Shown here piece by piece: positions 23,001-30,999 of a stretch of DNA of 64,000 nt. Each line of letters opens with the position of its first letter. Position 1 is the first letter of the stretch. The notes under the pieces were generated by a model that saw nothing but the letters and a program-made list of their open reading frames with translations, did not search any database and was not told the DNA's origin. The stretch covers positions 6,167,868 through 6,231,867 of the forward strand of contig NC_049984.1 in NCBI RefSeq assembly GCF_000003815.2. The letters run 5' to 3'. This DNA comes from Branchiostoma floridae (lineage: Eukaryota; Chordata; Leptocardii; Amphioxiformes; Branchiostomatidae). The position numbers and the translations under genes were made by a program.

Positions 23001-24504
23001 AATATTACCTGTAAGGTTTCCTACCTGGACCCCATAGCTAAGAGCCACACAAATATTACATTGATAGTCCCAGAAATACAATATTTCAGAACGAAACTTA
23101 CCAAATCTCGGCATACATTACCAAAGCCGACAACAAAATGGCGAGACTGCAGTAATCCCGCATGTGTGGGGAGAATCGACCAATAGGATTCAACTATTTG
23201 GCTCATTTAAATAATAGTATCCCGGCTGCTATCCACGGCTGCTCTGTGGCTATCACGGCAGGAGTTACCTCCGCGTGATGGTGGATCTATTCCAAGATGG
23301 CGCTGGGGTTATTGGGGTCATTGGGACAGACTACTATTGTATGGGTAGAACTTTTTTGAGGGGTGATTATTTCTTCCTTAAACCGTCGAATTTTTTTTGT
23401 TATATTTGTCGTTTGAATAAAGGTGATAAACGTTGACAATAAGTTGATTGTACGTTTATCAATTTGAAAACTATAAGGCATTTGTGTTTTTTGTCAACAA
23501 ACAGCATGGTTACCCATGCTACGAATGGAACATCACATGCAGCAGTCGACGTCTCCAGAAGCATTTCGGCGTCACAAAAGACGGTCGGAAAGCACAAAAC
23601 ATCGTTTTCTTTGAAGTGGATCAAGATCAAGACCAGTTTTGGGAAAGATGGAAAACTATTCAGGATGTTTTCATGTTCAAATGAACTGTAAAGCAGGTGT
23701 TGCAGTGCCAAATAACTTTGTTTGACATGCCATAGCCGATTTACAAGTTTGCAGAGACGGATTTGCCGGTGGAGAAAACATAGCGTTTTCATAAATTCAG
23801 AAGTCCTTGATTTAGGCAAAATTACCATCAGAAAAGAGATTAAACACTATTAATTTAGAATTTGTCTGGTGCAAAAGGTGTTCAAGATCGCTGGAGAAGG
23901 GGTGCGTACTTTATTCAGGTTTTTCCATTTTACGTTTCAGTGAAGCAAAATTGTCTGAGACTTGCCCTAAATCGGGTGCGTACTTTAATTGGGGTGCGTA
24001 CTTAAATCGAGAATATACGGTACTTTTTATTGTGTTTTCAGGAGTGCGGGTCAGGCCAGTCCAACATCCAGAGGCCGTCTAAGAGAGGACAGCAAGACAG
24101 AGTCTGTGAGTGTCAATTAACTTAATATGTTCTGACTAGATCAGGATTCAATGTATTATCTGCATGTAATTGCAGATTATGTAAGGTTGGACACACTAAA
24201 ACTACATAACTGACTGAAGATCTGTACATATAATTGTTTTTTTTTTTTGGTGTGATACATTTAATTTTGTTGTGGAGGGGTAAAAAAAGGTAAAAGCTCT
24301 GTCTGGAAATATTTCACAATTTACAGTGCAGTGACAATGATGATCACAGTGCTAACTGTTTCCTGCTTGCCCCCTTGGTTCCAGTACCTGACCTACCTGA
24401 GGAAACAGGCCCGCGCCCTCATCACCTTTGCAGGCATGATTCCCTACAGGATGCCGGGGGACACCAACGCACGCCTCGTGCAGTTAGAGGTGCTCATGAA
24501 CTGA
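18..24504 (+). CDS. NUP93: NUP93 nucleoporin, C-terminal part (16 exons, 5' end outside window)
   Basis: Encodes the last ~514 residues of NUP93 (vertebrate protein ~820 aa), an alpha-helical linker scaffold of the nuclear pore inner ring. Exons read: 18-112, 453-515, 777-854, 1344-1431, 1783-1873 (near-identical second copy 2065-2155), 3067-3258, 3727-3853, 4454-4526, 5250-5294, 5785-5901, 6524-6642, 6958-7075, 7583-7666, 8127-8197, 24042-24105, 24385-24504. All have GT-AG borders and consistent phases if one copy of the duplicated exon is used. Recognisable family blocks are [29 protein letters not shown], the [15 protein letters not shown] region, and the C-terminal [11 protein letters not shown] and [15 protein letters not shown] before TGA at 24502. 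The last intron but one is expanded to 15.8 kb by repeats. Introns without their own entry show nothing notable. Identification is firm; exact borders were placed by eye. Confidence 0.95.
1783..2155 (+). repeat. Tandem duplication of a 91-bp NUP93 exon
   Basis: Exon 1783-1873 and its following intron are repeated about 282 bp downstream as 2065-2155. The two exons differ by only a couple of silent changes and encode the same peptide ([14 protein letters not shown]...LLLEEYG). At 91 bp, including both would break the frame, so only one can be used. The first copy keeps a pyrimidine-rich acceptor. The second is preceded by the end of the duplicated intron and lacks a good tract, so the first is probably the working exon. 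The trailing intron copy decays by about 2370. Confidence 0.88.
4000..4141. repeat. Fold-back repeat of the hammerhead-associated family
   Basis: Two arms of about 47 bp (4000-4047 and 4095-4141) are inverted copies starting with CCAAAAAGCAGTTACTCAAG. The centre holds CTGAAGA, like box 1 of a hammerhead ribozyme, but the GAAA-CGTC part is missing. The same sequence recurs singly at 6345-6425 and at 44213-44318. Probably a decayed Penelope-like terminal repeat or derivative. Confidence 0.6.
4530..4735. repeat. Dispersed repeat with TTCGCGGT motifs
   Basis: About 200 bp in a NUP93 intron with repeated, partly inverted TTCGCGGTG/CACCGCGAA motifs, ending in TTCTGCATTTACAGTAT. The same terminal motif reappears at 11553-11570. 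It looks like a degenerate TIR element; no coding capacity. Confidence 0.4.
4868..5212. mobile_element. MITE-like element with ~21-bp terminal inverted repeats
   Basis: The ends CACTAGTCAGTGTGCAAAAT and its inverted partner (5190-5212) bracket about 345 bp rich in inverted GTTGCAC motifs. No coding potential. It lies in the NUP93 intron before exon 5250-5294. The target duplication was not resolved. Confidence 0.6.
6345..6425 (-). repeat. Single-arm fragment of the 4000-4141 repeat family
   Basis: Carries the same CCAAAAAGCAGTTAGTCAAG arm as 4000-4047. Read on the minus strand it keeps a GAAACATC motif but has lost the CTGANGA half. Confidence 0.5.
7745..7995 (+). repeat. SINE-like sequence
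   Basis: Contains the phrases seen in other SINE-like copies here (GTGCCCTCTGGAAAGGCACTT, then a segment on cautioned 'GGGTCCTTCCCGGTGTGAGTGG'-type tail), in the NUP93 intron after exon 7583-7666. No clear B box, so it may be only the body and tail of a SINE. Confidence 0.35.
8239..8597 (+). mobile_element. MITE with CAGGG-type ends, copy 1
   Basis: Starts CAGGGTTCAAATTACTGGGT and ends in inverted form CGAAATTC/GCGCCCTG; the interior is full of GTGCACCCAA motifs. A related copy lies inverted at 12040-12389. hAT-like ends are possible; the target duplication is unclear. Confidence 0.55.
9411..11550 (+). repeat. 51-bp minisatellite array, left arm (~42 units)
   Basis: The unit is about 51 bp, reading GTAATATTTGCGTGGCTCTT then AGCTCTGGGGACCAGGTAGG then GCACCTTACAG. 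Variants are GTGATATT, ACACACC and TCTGCGGACCAGGGA. Because 51 is a multiple of 3, frames without a stop stay open for hundreds of codons on both strands (755 codons on the minus strand, 17-aa period). That is a consequence of unit length, not evidence of a gene. Units decay beyond about 11400. Confidence 0.95.
11864..11984 (+). other. Exon-like sequence, possible alternative 3' exon of NUP93 or captured exon
   Basis: The acceptor-like TACATTGTTTTAG is followed by a 39-codon open frame to TAG at 11982-11984. This frame ([15 protein letters not shown]..., then [15 protein letters not shown]) is the one that exon 8127-8197, ending in phase 2, would read into. An AATAAA lies at about 13636. A different frame here stays open longer (to 12069), and no family was recognised. 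It lies inside the large intron element, so it may be a captured exon. Confidence 0.3.
12040..12389 (-). mobile_element. MITE with CAGGG-type ends, copy 2
   Basis: Inverted relative of 8239-8597: starts AGGGCTCGAAATTC and ends AGTATTTTGAGCCCT, with GTGCACCC motifs inside. It lies inside the large intron element. Confidence 0.55.
12428..12872. mobile_element. MITE with 32-bp near-perfect TIRs
   Basis: The terminal inverted repeats begin CCACACCAATTTAATTTCTT and continue GGTTCACGGATT (12428-12459), matched inverted at 12841-12872. The 445-bp element is AT-rich and non-coding. Its clean TIRs suggest a fairly recent insertion. Confidence 0.8.
12873..13944. other. AT-rich stretch without recognisable gene
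   Basis: No convincing ORF or repeat structure was seen. An AATAAAGTTC motif at about 13636 could be a poly(A) signal for the exon-like sequence at 11864-11984, but nothing else supports a transcript end here. Confidence 0.4.
13945..14130 (-). pseudogene. LINE ORF C-terminal tail fragment
   Basis: The minus strand encodes ~60 aa ([20 protein letters not shown], then [21 protein letters not shown]), a pattern common at the C-terminus of non-LTR retrotransposon polyproteins (GRP...D..W). No RT domain is attached, so this is a 5'-truncated fragment. Confidence 0.6.
14330..15670. repeat. ~146-bp satellite array (~9 units)
   Basis: Tandem units start at about 14417, 14562, 14708, 14866, 15012, 15157, 15302, 15448 and 15595, recognised by GCATATTTCATGTCAGAAAA. 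Each carries TTTCGCGATATC and a GCTCTTTTTGGCTCAGAAGA segment. Short repeated ORFs appear on both strands only because the units repeat. A flank motif (TTTTGTAATGA..ACTTTCC) sits beside the array at 14290 and recurs near 16050 and 18800. Confidence 0.9.
15700..16860. repeat. Low-copy modules flanking the satellite
   Basis: Non-coding. The segment 16040-16200 (GATGACGGACTTTCCCGGTA, then CTACCGTTGTAAAAGGTTCA) is related to 18350-18400 and 18790-19000, so a larger module was duplicated within this core. A short inverted repeat around GTAACAAACGTT lies near 15837-15867. Confidence 0.4.
16870..17916 (+). pseudogene. 5'-truncated non-LTR retrotransposon reverse transcriptase
   Basis: An open frame of ~348 codons encodes the second half of an RT domain: [20 protein letters not shown], then the catalytic FADD box ([10 protein letters not shown]), [24 protein letters not shown] and a C-terminal region typical of jockey/CR1/L2-like LINEs. 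The N-terminal RT palm and endonuclease are missing. The coding part shows no frameshift, so the insertion is fairly young. TAA at 17914 is followed by a short GC-rich 3' region and a GATACA tail. Confidence 0.88.
17987..18013 (+). repeat. (GATACA)n LINE 3' tail
   Basis: About four GATACA units end the retrotransposon copy, as simple-repeat 3' tails do in CR1/L2-like LINEs. Confidence 0.7.
18014..20020. other. Non-coding core with degenerate repeats
   Basis: Holds module relatives (18350-18400, 18790-19000), a 28-bp direct repeat (ACACAGATAGCTCA twice, 18930-18965) and, near 19696-19731, GGGGCACAACCCGTCGTACG, which recurs inverted near 53128-53160. No gene was supported. Confidence 0.4.
20021..20077. 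repeat. (TA)n microsatellite
   Basis: About 28 uninterrupted TA dinucleotides. Confidence 0.97.
20527..20935 (+). repeat. Composite dispersed repeat, copy 1
   Basis: A ~260-bp body (starting GTCATACCTGTGACG..GAAAACGTTCGATACGG) is joined to a palindromic segment that begins ACACGGTGTATTCCGCATCA and ends with its inverse before TTGTATTCTATA. Related copies lie at 44592-44914 and, inverted, at 53621-54237. No ORF was judged real. Probably a non-autonomous DNA transposon. Confidence 0.7.
21354..21467 (+). pseudogene. Orphan protein-kinase exon (catalytic loop)
   Basis: A phase 0-0 exon-like stretch of 38 codons has acceptor ACGTTTTCAG and donor GTAAGT. It encodes [17 protein letters not shown], matching the kinase subdomain VIb catalytic loop (H-x-D-(I/L)-K-x-x-N), closest in style to TKL-group kinases (MLK/TAK1/IRAK). 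The usual HRD is HGD. No DFG exon or other kinase part was found nearby. Probably a host exon captured in the intron element. Confidence 0.5.
21610..23060 (-). repeat. 51-bp minisatellite array, right arm (~24 clear units)
   Basis: Same unit as 9411-11550 but inverted. Clear units run from about 21860 to 23060, with degenerate units back to about 21610. The flank 23021-23270 repeats 9199-9449 almost exactly. Two internal blocks (around 22200 and 22510) are near-identical multi-unit segments, showing higher-order duplication. Confidence 0.95.
23280..24020. other. Right subterminal region of the large intron element
   Basis: Contains at least three GTGCGTACTTTA-type motifs (about 23900, 23967 and 23990), as does the left end (8862, 8925). 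These could be transposase-binding subterminal repeats. Short ORFs on both strands (e.g. 23400-23828 minus, 142 codons) have no recognised family. Confidence 0.4.
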
Positions 24505-25070
24505 GGAAGGGCATACAGAAGCCGGGATCTCTCCAGCATCCGTCCCTAAACAGAACCTTGCCTCTTGAACATTGTAACCATTCCACCTTCAGGTTGGCAA
24601 CAAGAATATCAAAGTGCAGCAAATTTTCAATTGGTCGTCGACAGTGGCCAGAAACTTTTGCAAAAGTGAGACGAGGCCATCAAGATGCAGAAAGTAGCGT
24701 TTCAGATCAGAAGGCTAGAATTTTAACAACTTCCAGGGAACATTCTGGCCGTTATAGAGTCCTTGTATCTGTAGCACTCTGTCAAACTGATGGGATTGAA
24801 ACATATTCAGAGAAGAAGAGACCCCTAGGAAGATTAGTTTTGTTCACGTTGGTTCTTGACGTCATTATCATTGGAACCGTAACAAAACAAAAAAGAACTA
24901 TAGAGAAGTCAAAGGTCCATGTATTTTCTTATTTAGAACCAGATGGAAATGAAATAATTTCTCTGTCATTGGCTACGTTTCTATTACATTGATTGAACAT
25001 ATTCATTAGTAGCAGTAGCTTGACAACTTCTGTACCAATATGACAAGACAAGGGGTACAATTCTATTAGA

Positions 25071-25076
25071 AATAAA
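25071..25076 (+). terminator. Poly(A) signal, likely NUP93
   Basis: AATAAA about 567 bp after the NUP93 stop codon. The intervening 3' UTR-like sequence has no gene. Confidence 0.5.
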
Positions 25077-25224
25077 ATATTAAAACATGTTGTCTGTACT
25101 TCTTGTCTTATTAAAACATTCCAGTCTGGTAAATCATAACTTACCATCCAATACTGTGGTTGATAGTTTGGTTTGGTTTGGTTTGGTTATACAGATCTCC
25201 ATTAGTGACTGATATGTCACTATT

Positions 25225-25390
25225 CTTCCTGGAGTCAGGGTGATTTGTAGAGAATCACCAATTCTAGACGGAAGAATTTTGCACCATCGCACACCGCACC
25301 ACCACCGCACGTCAGCCGGATTCGAACCCGCAACCTCTCGGTCATGGGCCGAACACGGTCCCGCTGCGCTACGCGGTCCCAGTTTGCTGC
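25225..25390 (-). repeat. tRNA-derived SINE head
   Basis: The minus strand reads tRNA-like: GGGACCGCGTAGCGCAGCGG (A box), then GGTTGCGGGTTCGAATCC (B box), with CAT in anticodon position. No intact cloverleaf acceptor stem was seen, so this is a SINE promoter, not a tRNA gene. Confidence 0.6.
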
Positions 25391-25718
25391 ATAATTAGCC
25401 GTAACAGAGCTATTCAGACACCTATTTAACAATAACCCCTGAGGACCTGTCAAGGAAAATCCCACTCCAGAAGCACAGGGTGAATATTGTAGGGAACGAG
25501 TTCTTGAGTTCCTTCGTGCCCTGGTGGGGAAGGACGTGACTTCGACAGCACAGGCACCGGTTGGTACTGGTATAAATTTCGATACTATGATGTTTTAAGA
25601 TTACTAGCTGTGAGTGATCAGAAGTGACAGCCAACGTGTTTCCATTGTTATTTGTGGGTCATTCTTTAGTGATTTGTCCATGTATACAATTAATCTTTTA
25701 TAGTAGTATGTTCCTTGA

Positions 25719-26030
25719 AAAATGCCCAAATCTCTGTATTTCAAGGGTCTCTAGTCTTCTGTGTACCTTCCTAAATGTCTGATAGTCACTCAACTGATGT
25801 CTTTAGCTTAGAGACCCTACCGTAATCGGAAATTGTGCCCGACGTTGGTCTTACAAGCAGGTTTGGCGCCGTCATTTTACGTTGACCTACTTTCGACTTC
25901 TCCAGGTGTGTACTAAAGTGCCCAAATCTCTCTATCCCAAGATGACATAGTCCTCAAACTTGTTTTGTATCTCCCTAAATGTGTGATAGTCACTTGACTG
26001 CTTTGGCAAGCTTATCCCGACTACCGTACG
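25719..26030 (+). repeat. Diverged tandem duplication (~200-bp period)
   Basis: GCCCAAATCTCTSTAT...CCTAAATGTSTGATAGTCAC occurs at 25722-25795 and again at 25920-25996, followed by ACCGTA-containing sequence in both. Non-coding. Confidence 0.55.
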
Positions 26031-26320
26031 TTAGCAAGAATGTGTGACGGAAGTCGGTTAAATGCTGGCCTTCTCGGAAATCATATACCGCGCAGTACAT
26101 TAGAAGCGGGTCCGTATGGGGGGCACTTGGATTTAGAAAATAATTATTGTCGAAAAGACAAATTAGGTAACTTAGTCAAAAGCATTTGTATCCCCCCAAA
26201 ATATCATTCCTGAACATGAATAAGTAGTCCTCACCATTAACAGTAGTCTTTCATCATTTGGATTTGTATATTTTTGTCCGTGCTTAGAATGAGAGAAACG
26301 TTTTTGGTAATCCTATGTCT

Positions 26321-26610
26321 ATTTTAGGAACCCTCCACGAGTTCCCCAGCGCAATCACATTTTCCGTCCGATGCCAGGTAGCCGTCCGTCCTGTTCTAAT
26401 TAAAGTCGTTGTTGTTTCCGCAAAGTCCGCGTGTGGCGCCCTGCGATATGTTTGGACCATTACCTGGACCATTATCAGTGACGTGACGTGAACACGCCCG
26501 TCGAAGGACACCTTCACCCCGAAGTCTGCTTCCAGTGTGACGTACTTGCCGGACAGCCGGACCTGGACATCGGGGGGGTCAGCAGGAGTTGTGACGAGAC
26601 GCTGTACGAT
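26321..26610 (-). pseudogene. Decayed VWD-domain exon
   Basis: The acceptor-like TACGCAG at 26617-26611 precedes QRLVTTPADPPDVQVRLSGK and YVTLEADFGVKVSFDGRVHV, closely matching the last exon of the VWD gene at 48536-48811. Downstream the frame shifts, an in-frame TAG appears, and the CGxCG motif reads RGLCG. The end NSWRVP matches DSWRVQ but its stop is lost. A duplicated exon with no gene around it. Confidence 0.75.
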
Positions 26611-26715
26611 CTGCGTACAATGTATTAGCTCTGCGTATAGCCCTCTATATATAGAGAGAGTTGTCATGAATGATGACATTGCACTGGCATTTTCGCTACA
26701 CTTGAAATAAGTACA

Positions 26716-27930
26716 GGTTCTCATTGGGTACGATCAAGGAGGTTATATTCAGAATGGTACGATCTAGAGGCGGTTCGTGCAAGGTGCCGGATTAACCGAC
26801 GCGCGCAGGATAGTTCTGGAGTTTGACTGAGCATAACCTGACCCAGTAGGTGAAAGGCTTTATGATCTCCATTCGTGAGTCAGAGTCAACATTCCGCCGG
26901 ACTGATTTTTCCAGACGTATTTCCTTCATCTGTCACGCATACATCGCCCTGATTATCCTAGGAAAATAGAGTATCATAAAGCCACGAGTCATTGTCAAAA
27001 ACATCAGAGTACGATAATTATTGTAATATCGTACTTTTTTTCGAAAATGACACTGAAAAATTTGCCCCTTTAGCTTTTGTAATAGTAAAAGCTAAACGAG
27101 CAAATTTTTCAGGGGCAGACGAAATGGGCTTTTGATCAGTGATATACGCATTCCTTTATTCTAATGATTCCTGGACACCTTTGTTTTTAACGCATTAGTT
27201 CCAACTTGTTAACTAATTAAAAGTAGTGTGACAAAAGAAAACTTGGTTCTCATTGGATACAATCTAGATAGAGGCGGTTTGTGCCAGTCGCTCCGGATAA
27301 TTAGAGTTTGACTGAGCATAACCTGACCCAATAGGCCAAGGACCCATCCCGCTTCGTGAGTTCAACAGGGTCGACAGTTAGATTTTTCCAGACGTATTTC
27401 CTTCATCTGTCACGCATACATCGTCCTGATAATCCTGAGGAAAATGGAGTATCATAAGATCAATGGTCACTGTCGAAAACATACGTACGATCATAGTAAA
27501 AGCTAAACGGGCACAATATTTCAGGGGCAAACGAAATGGACTTTTGATATGTTCTCAAGATATACGTATTCCTTTATCATAATTATTCCTCGACACCTTT
27601 GTTTTTAACGTACTACTTCCAACTTGTTCATAACACTTGAAATTTAAGCGTGAAATGACAACATTAATCACTAATAAGGACAATAGTGTGACAAAAAAAA
27701 TGACATACTTGGTTCTCACTGGATACAATCTGGAGGTGATTCGTGCCAGTCGCTTCGGATAATTATGGATTTTGACTGAACATAACCTGACCTGGTAGGT
27801 CAAGGACTCATCCCTCTTCGTGAGTTCAACAGTCAACAAACTGACCCTGACACAGTTCCTCTATCCGTCAGGCATATACGTTCGCGTAAGTCCGAGGATA
27901 TCGGGGTATAAGGCCACTGAGGAACTATAA
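26716..27930 (+). repeat. Three diverged tandem copies, ~470-520 bp period
   Basis: Copies begin near 26716, 27245 and 27712 with GGTTCTCAYTGGRTACRATC and share TTTGACTGARCATAACCTGA and TTTTTCCAGACGTATTTCC segments. Non-coding; they lie next to the VWD pseudo-exon. Confidence 0.75.
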
Positions 27931-29335
27931 AACAATTGTTTCAAGAATAAAGTGCGACGTGCCATGACCGCTTGTAACGTTACCTTCCTACCGATCCTGA
28001 CATTAGAATGTTGACGGTTAGTGCACACACCCTGATGTCATTACATCCGCTGATATGACCTACCATTGTCCCTGTCAACGTTCAAACACAGCAAATTCCT
28101 TGGCAGTCATATTGAAATATGAAACATAACTTTCTTTGTCGTAGATTTATGTATACATATTTATATACAATTTTCCCGCTCTGTACCAACCATACTACAT
28201 GTTAATAGCCATTATCGCCGTGTGTATAAATAGCGATAAACAATAGGTTGACCTCACCTATTAAGATACATGTATGATTGATTGATTGTGTTGTATGTCA
28301 TCTGACGTACAAGTTAGACCGGTGTCAAACGACTTAAAGTTGGCTCGCGACAGTGTGATGCGCAGTTTGCCGAGGTCCAGCCACTCGAGCTCGATCGGAC
28401 ACATTCACAGACAACTCAACAAGACTTCAAGTGAGTCTCAAAAAGTGAGTGTTGACCTTGACTTTGACTTTATTCAGGTTGCTACAAGAACTCTGCATGA
28501 ATATTTACATGTAAGAAAATAATATTTGGCTGCAGATTTTGCTCCGTATACCCCTCTTCCTGGTGTCATCGCACCAAAGTATAATCTCCACATTTTGTAA
28601 TTTTACAAAGAAAATATGTATCTTGCTCTAAAACATTAGAATTTTCATGTTGCTGTTCGTCTTCCAGAGCCCATGCAGAGCCCCAAAATTATCTTGTTGC
28701 TAGATTTTTAAAAAAATGTAATTCATTTTCAAGTACTTCGACAAACCTCCATGCCGACACCACCTTTATCAACCAAACTCTTAAAAAAAGTTCAACTTAG
28801 GAGGATCGTATTTTTAAAAAAAACGGTGTTGGAGGAAAAGTGCGGCAATATTTTCAATTTCGCGATTCATTTTGGTCTTCAGCTCTGCTGTTTGTCCCAC
28901 AAATAGAAGAAAAAAGTACCCTCCTTCTCAGACTTCTAAAAGCACTAAATTTCCTTTTTTGGTCATGTCGGGAGAGAGAGTTTGCCGGGAGATTGAATAT
29001 TCGCGCCACCAGAAAACTCCCCGGCTTTAGAGAACCTTAGCCTATGTTGAAAATCACGAACTGAAGCGCTTCCAAAAAATAAAAGCTAGCGCTTCTAGAA
29101 GTCTGTGAAGGAGGCTGAAAAAGGGACATCATTGTTGTCGTAATAAGGAAGCTTTCAATGATATACAAATATATGAAATCCACAATTATACAACATTTGA
29201 TAGAGCAACTACTTAGATACAATCTTAACTTCCTCCGTTACATGTCCAAGTTTATTCAGCAATTTTAGCCCAAGACACGGAAGAAAACTAGGTACGTTCT
29301 GTTTTTATTGATTGGAGTATAATTGTGTCATACCC
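27931..29335. other. Intergenic, nothing recognised
   Basis: Short ORFs only (e.g. 28286-28522 plus, 28840-29040 plus) with no family resemblance or splice support. Confidence 0.4.
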
Positions 29336-29465
29336 CTATTCCACTTGACGCGGTCTCACGGCGCTCTCACTGCGATGGCAAATTTGCCTCAGCTGTTCGC
29401 CGTGAGAGCGCCGCGGCAGGAAAAGCTGCTCTAGTGGAATGTCTCCGGCGACCCTAGCGCCCTCT
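29336..29465. repeat. Imperfect inverted repeat around GCGCTCTCAC
   Basis: CTATTCCACTTGACGCGGTC...GCGCTCTCAC is mirrored by GTGAGAGCGC...CTAGTGGAAT. Related GCGCTTTCACTGCGACC and GTCGCAGTGAGAGCGC pieces occur at 45340-45362 and 57313-57332, so it belongs to a dispersed family. Confidence 0.5.
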
Positions 29466-29582
29466 CAGCGCGACAAAAACTCAAATGGTCAGCATCTTAA
29501 CGGTCTGCCAAAGATGTAAAATATTACTCAACGAATTTCACATTTTTTGTGAATAACGTTTTGTAAATTTTGTTGTCTTTTT

Positions 29583-29620
29583 TACGTAAAAGTATGACTT
29601 AAAAGTCATACTTTTACGTA
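29583..29620. repeat. 38-bp perfect palindrome
   Basis: TACGTAAAAGTATGACTT, then AA, then the exact inverse: 18-bp arms with no mismatch. Could be a small TE footprint or a cruciform or protein-binding site. Confidence 0.9.
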
Positions 29621-29639
29621 TGACGCAATACAAGTTATA

Positions 29640-30960
29640 AAATCAAGGCTGTAAACAAATCCAATTTGGTCACTCACGGTACAGTCGCTCAGCATGATTA
29701 TTCATGCGTTCGGTTGCTGTTTTATCTTAAATGAAATTTGCCCTGTAGCGCTTTTTTAACAATAAATATATCTAGCATCCAATGCTGTTATCGTAAATCA
29801 TAGAATATTGAAACTCATTGATCTATTGAAAATAAGACTTTTCATTGGTATTCGTATCATTATCCATAACCCCTCCCCCAAGTAATCTCGTCGATCAGCA
29901 GTTGTTATCGAATGCCGCATAGAGATTGCTTTACTTGTGGTACTTTTGTTGTCATGTGTTGCCTATCACTATTATCTATTTGTCCGCGGTCTGCTTTCCT
30001 ACACCCAGCTGCCCCCAGAACATAATGCGCAGGTTAATTTAGACCACTGATTCTATCCTCCGATACGGTTTAAATACCCCCCCCCCCAGGATACCACGAC
30101 GCCAAATATTTAATTGTATGCAGGTCATCTTGTTTGAGAAGATATATGACCTCATCAATCATGAAATCTTCATGATCAGATACGCCCAACGCAATGGGTG
30201 ACATACAAGATACAAGTCAAAAACTGTACACGATGGAATCGCCAGCTCTTTGAGCGCCACTCCTTACTTATCATTTAATTTTCTCAAATATGTATTCCGC
30301 ATTATAGTAGTCACAATACTAAAAAATGAACCTAATATATCTTACAAAATGACTTCTTCACAAACGTTTGGCCCCAATGAGCACAATCACATCTCCACTT
30401 ATTTGAGCATAATTTTCTTTTGCTTCATTATACATGTATCACGATCAATTTCAAAGTTGTCGCAGCATGCACCGTGGAATATTGGTAGCTAGCAAGAGAT
30501 CCAAGCTATGTGTGCAAACAAGACCGCTTGGCAGGCTTCCATACTTTGGGGTTTGCCTACCCAGTGAGTGCTTAGTACGTGTTCCTGACGTCACACATCG
30601 TGCACCGCACGTATGCAGGGTTGGGCCTAATGCCATACATGTACTACATAGAAGGGGTCCATCTAGGCCAGGCTAGAGTCGTTGCTCGTCTCATGAATAA
30701 GTAATCAAAACGAACGTAGTTCTTTGACATAGGGAAAACGCTTTTTGGTGATACATCATGGAATACAGTCCAATATTGTACAAATGACCAGCTAACGATG
30801 ATAGTACAATCGTCAAACTCTTGAGAAAAGTTTATTTAGCACCTACTAGATCAAGACACATGGGAAGTCCCGTGATAATTTCCCCTCGGCCCTCCTTCCC
30901 TCGCCCCGTCATCTTTTATAATCACGGAACACGATGCACCACAGACTTGTACTAATTGTA
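29640..30960. other. Intergenic, nothing recognised
   Basis: AT-rich, with a C13 run near 30076. Short ORFs near 30434-30676 have no family resemblance. Confidence 0.4.
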
Positions 30961-30999
30961 GGATGCGAACGTCGCCCCCAACACATATCTTTATCGAAG

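Larger units (their letters stand above)
8847..24020. mobile_element. 15.2-kb foldback-like composite element in a NUP93 intron
   Basis: The left end CCGTATATTCTCGATTAAAG (8847) and the right end, read inverted from 24020, match for about 27 of 28 bases. Each is flanked by TA, as in pogo/Tc1-type insertions. Both ends carry extra copies of GTGCGTACTTTA inside. Further in, an almost identical inverted segment (9199-~9480 against ~23000-23270) leads into 51-bp tandem arrays in opposite orientation. Long TIRs made of tandem repeats are the hallmark of foldback elements. No transposase was recognised. The core (11570-21600) is a patchwork of other repeats, so it may be one large non-autonomous element or two inverted copies that trapped DNA between them. 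Confidence 0.6.

Noticed and set aside
21892-23037. 381-codon plus-strand and 299-codon minus-strand ORFs in the right array
   Set aside because: Same minisatellite effect as the left array.
23400-23828. 142-codon minus-strand ORF as the element's transposase
   Set aside because: No DDE/D motif spacing, helix-turn-helix or other transposase signature seen; an overlapping ORF on the other strand is equally open.
24375-24992. 205-codon plus-strand ORF over the NUP93 end
   Set aside because: Out of frame with the true last NUP93 exon (24385-24504) and running into the 3' UTR; no family resemblance.
25300-25385. tRNA-Met-like sequence on the minus strand
   Set aside because: A and B boxes are present but the acceptor stem does not close and a SINE body follows; treated as a SINE head.
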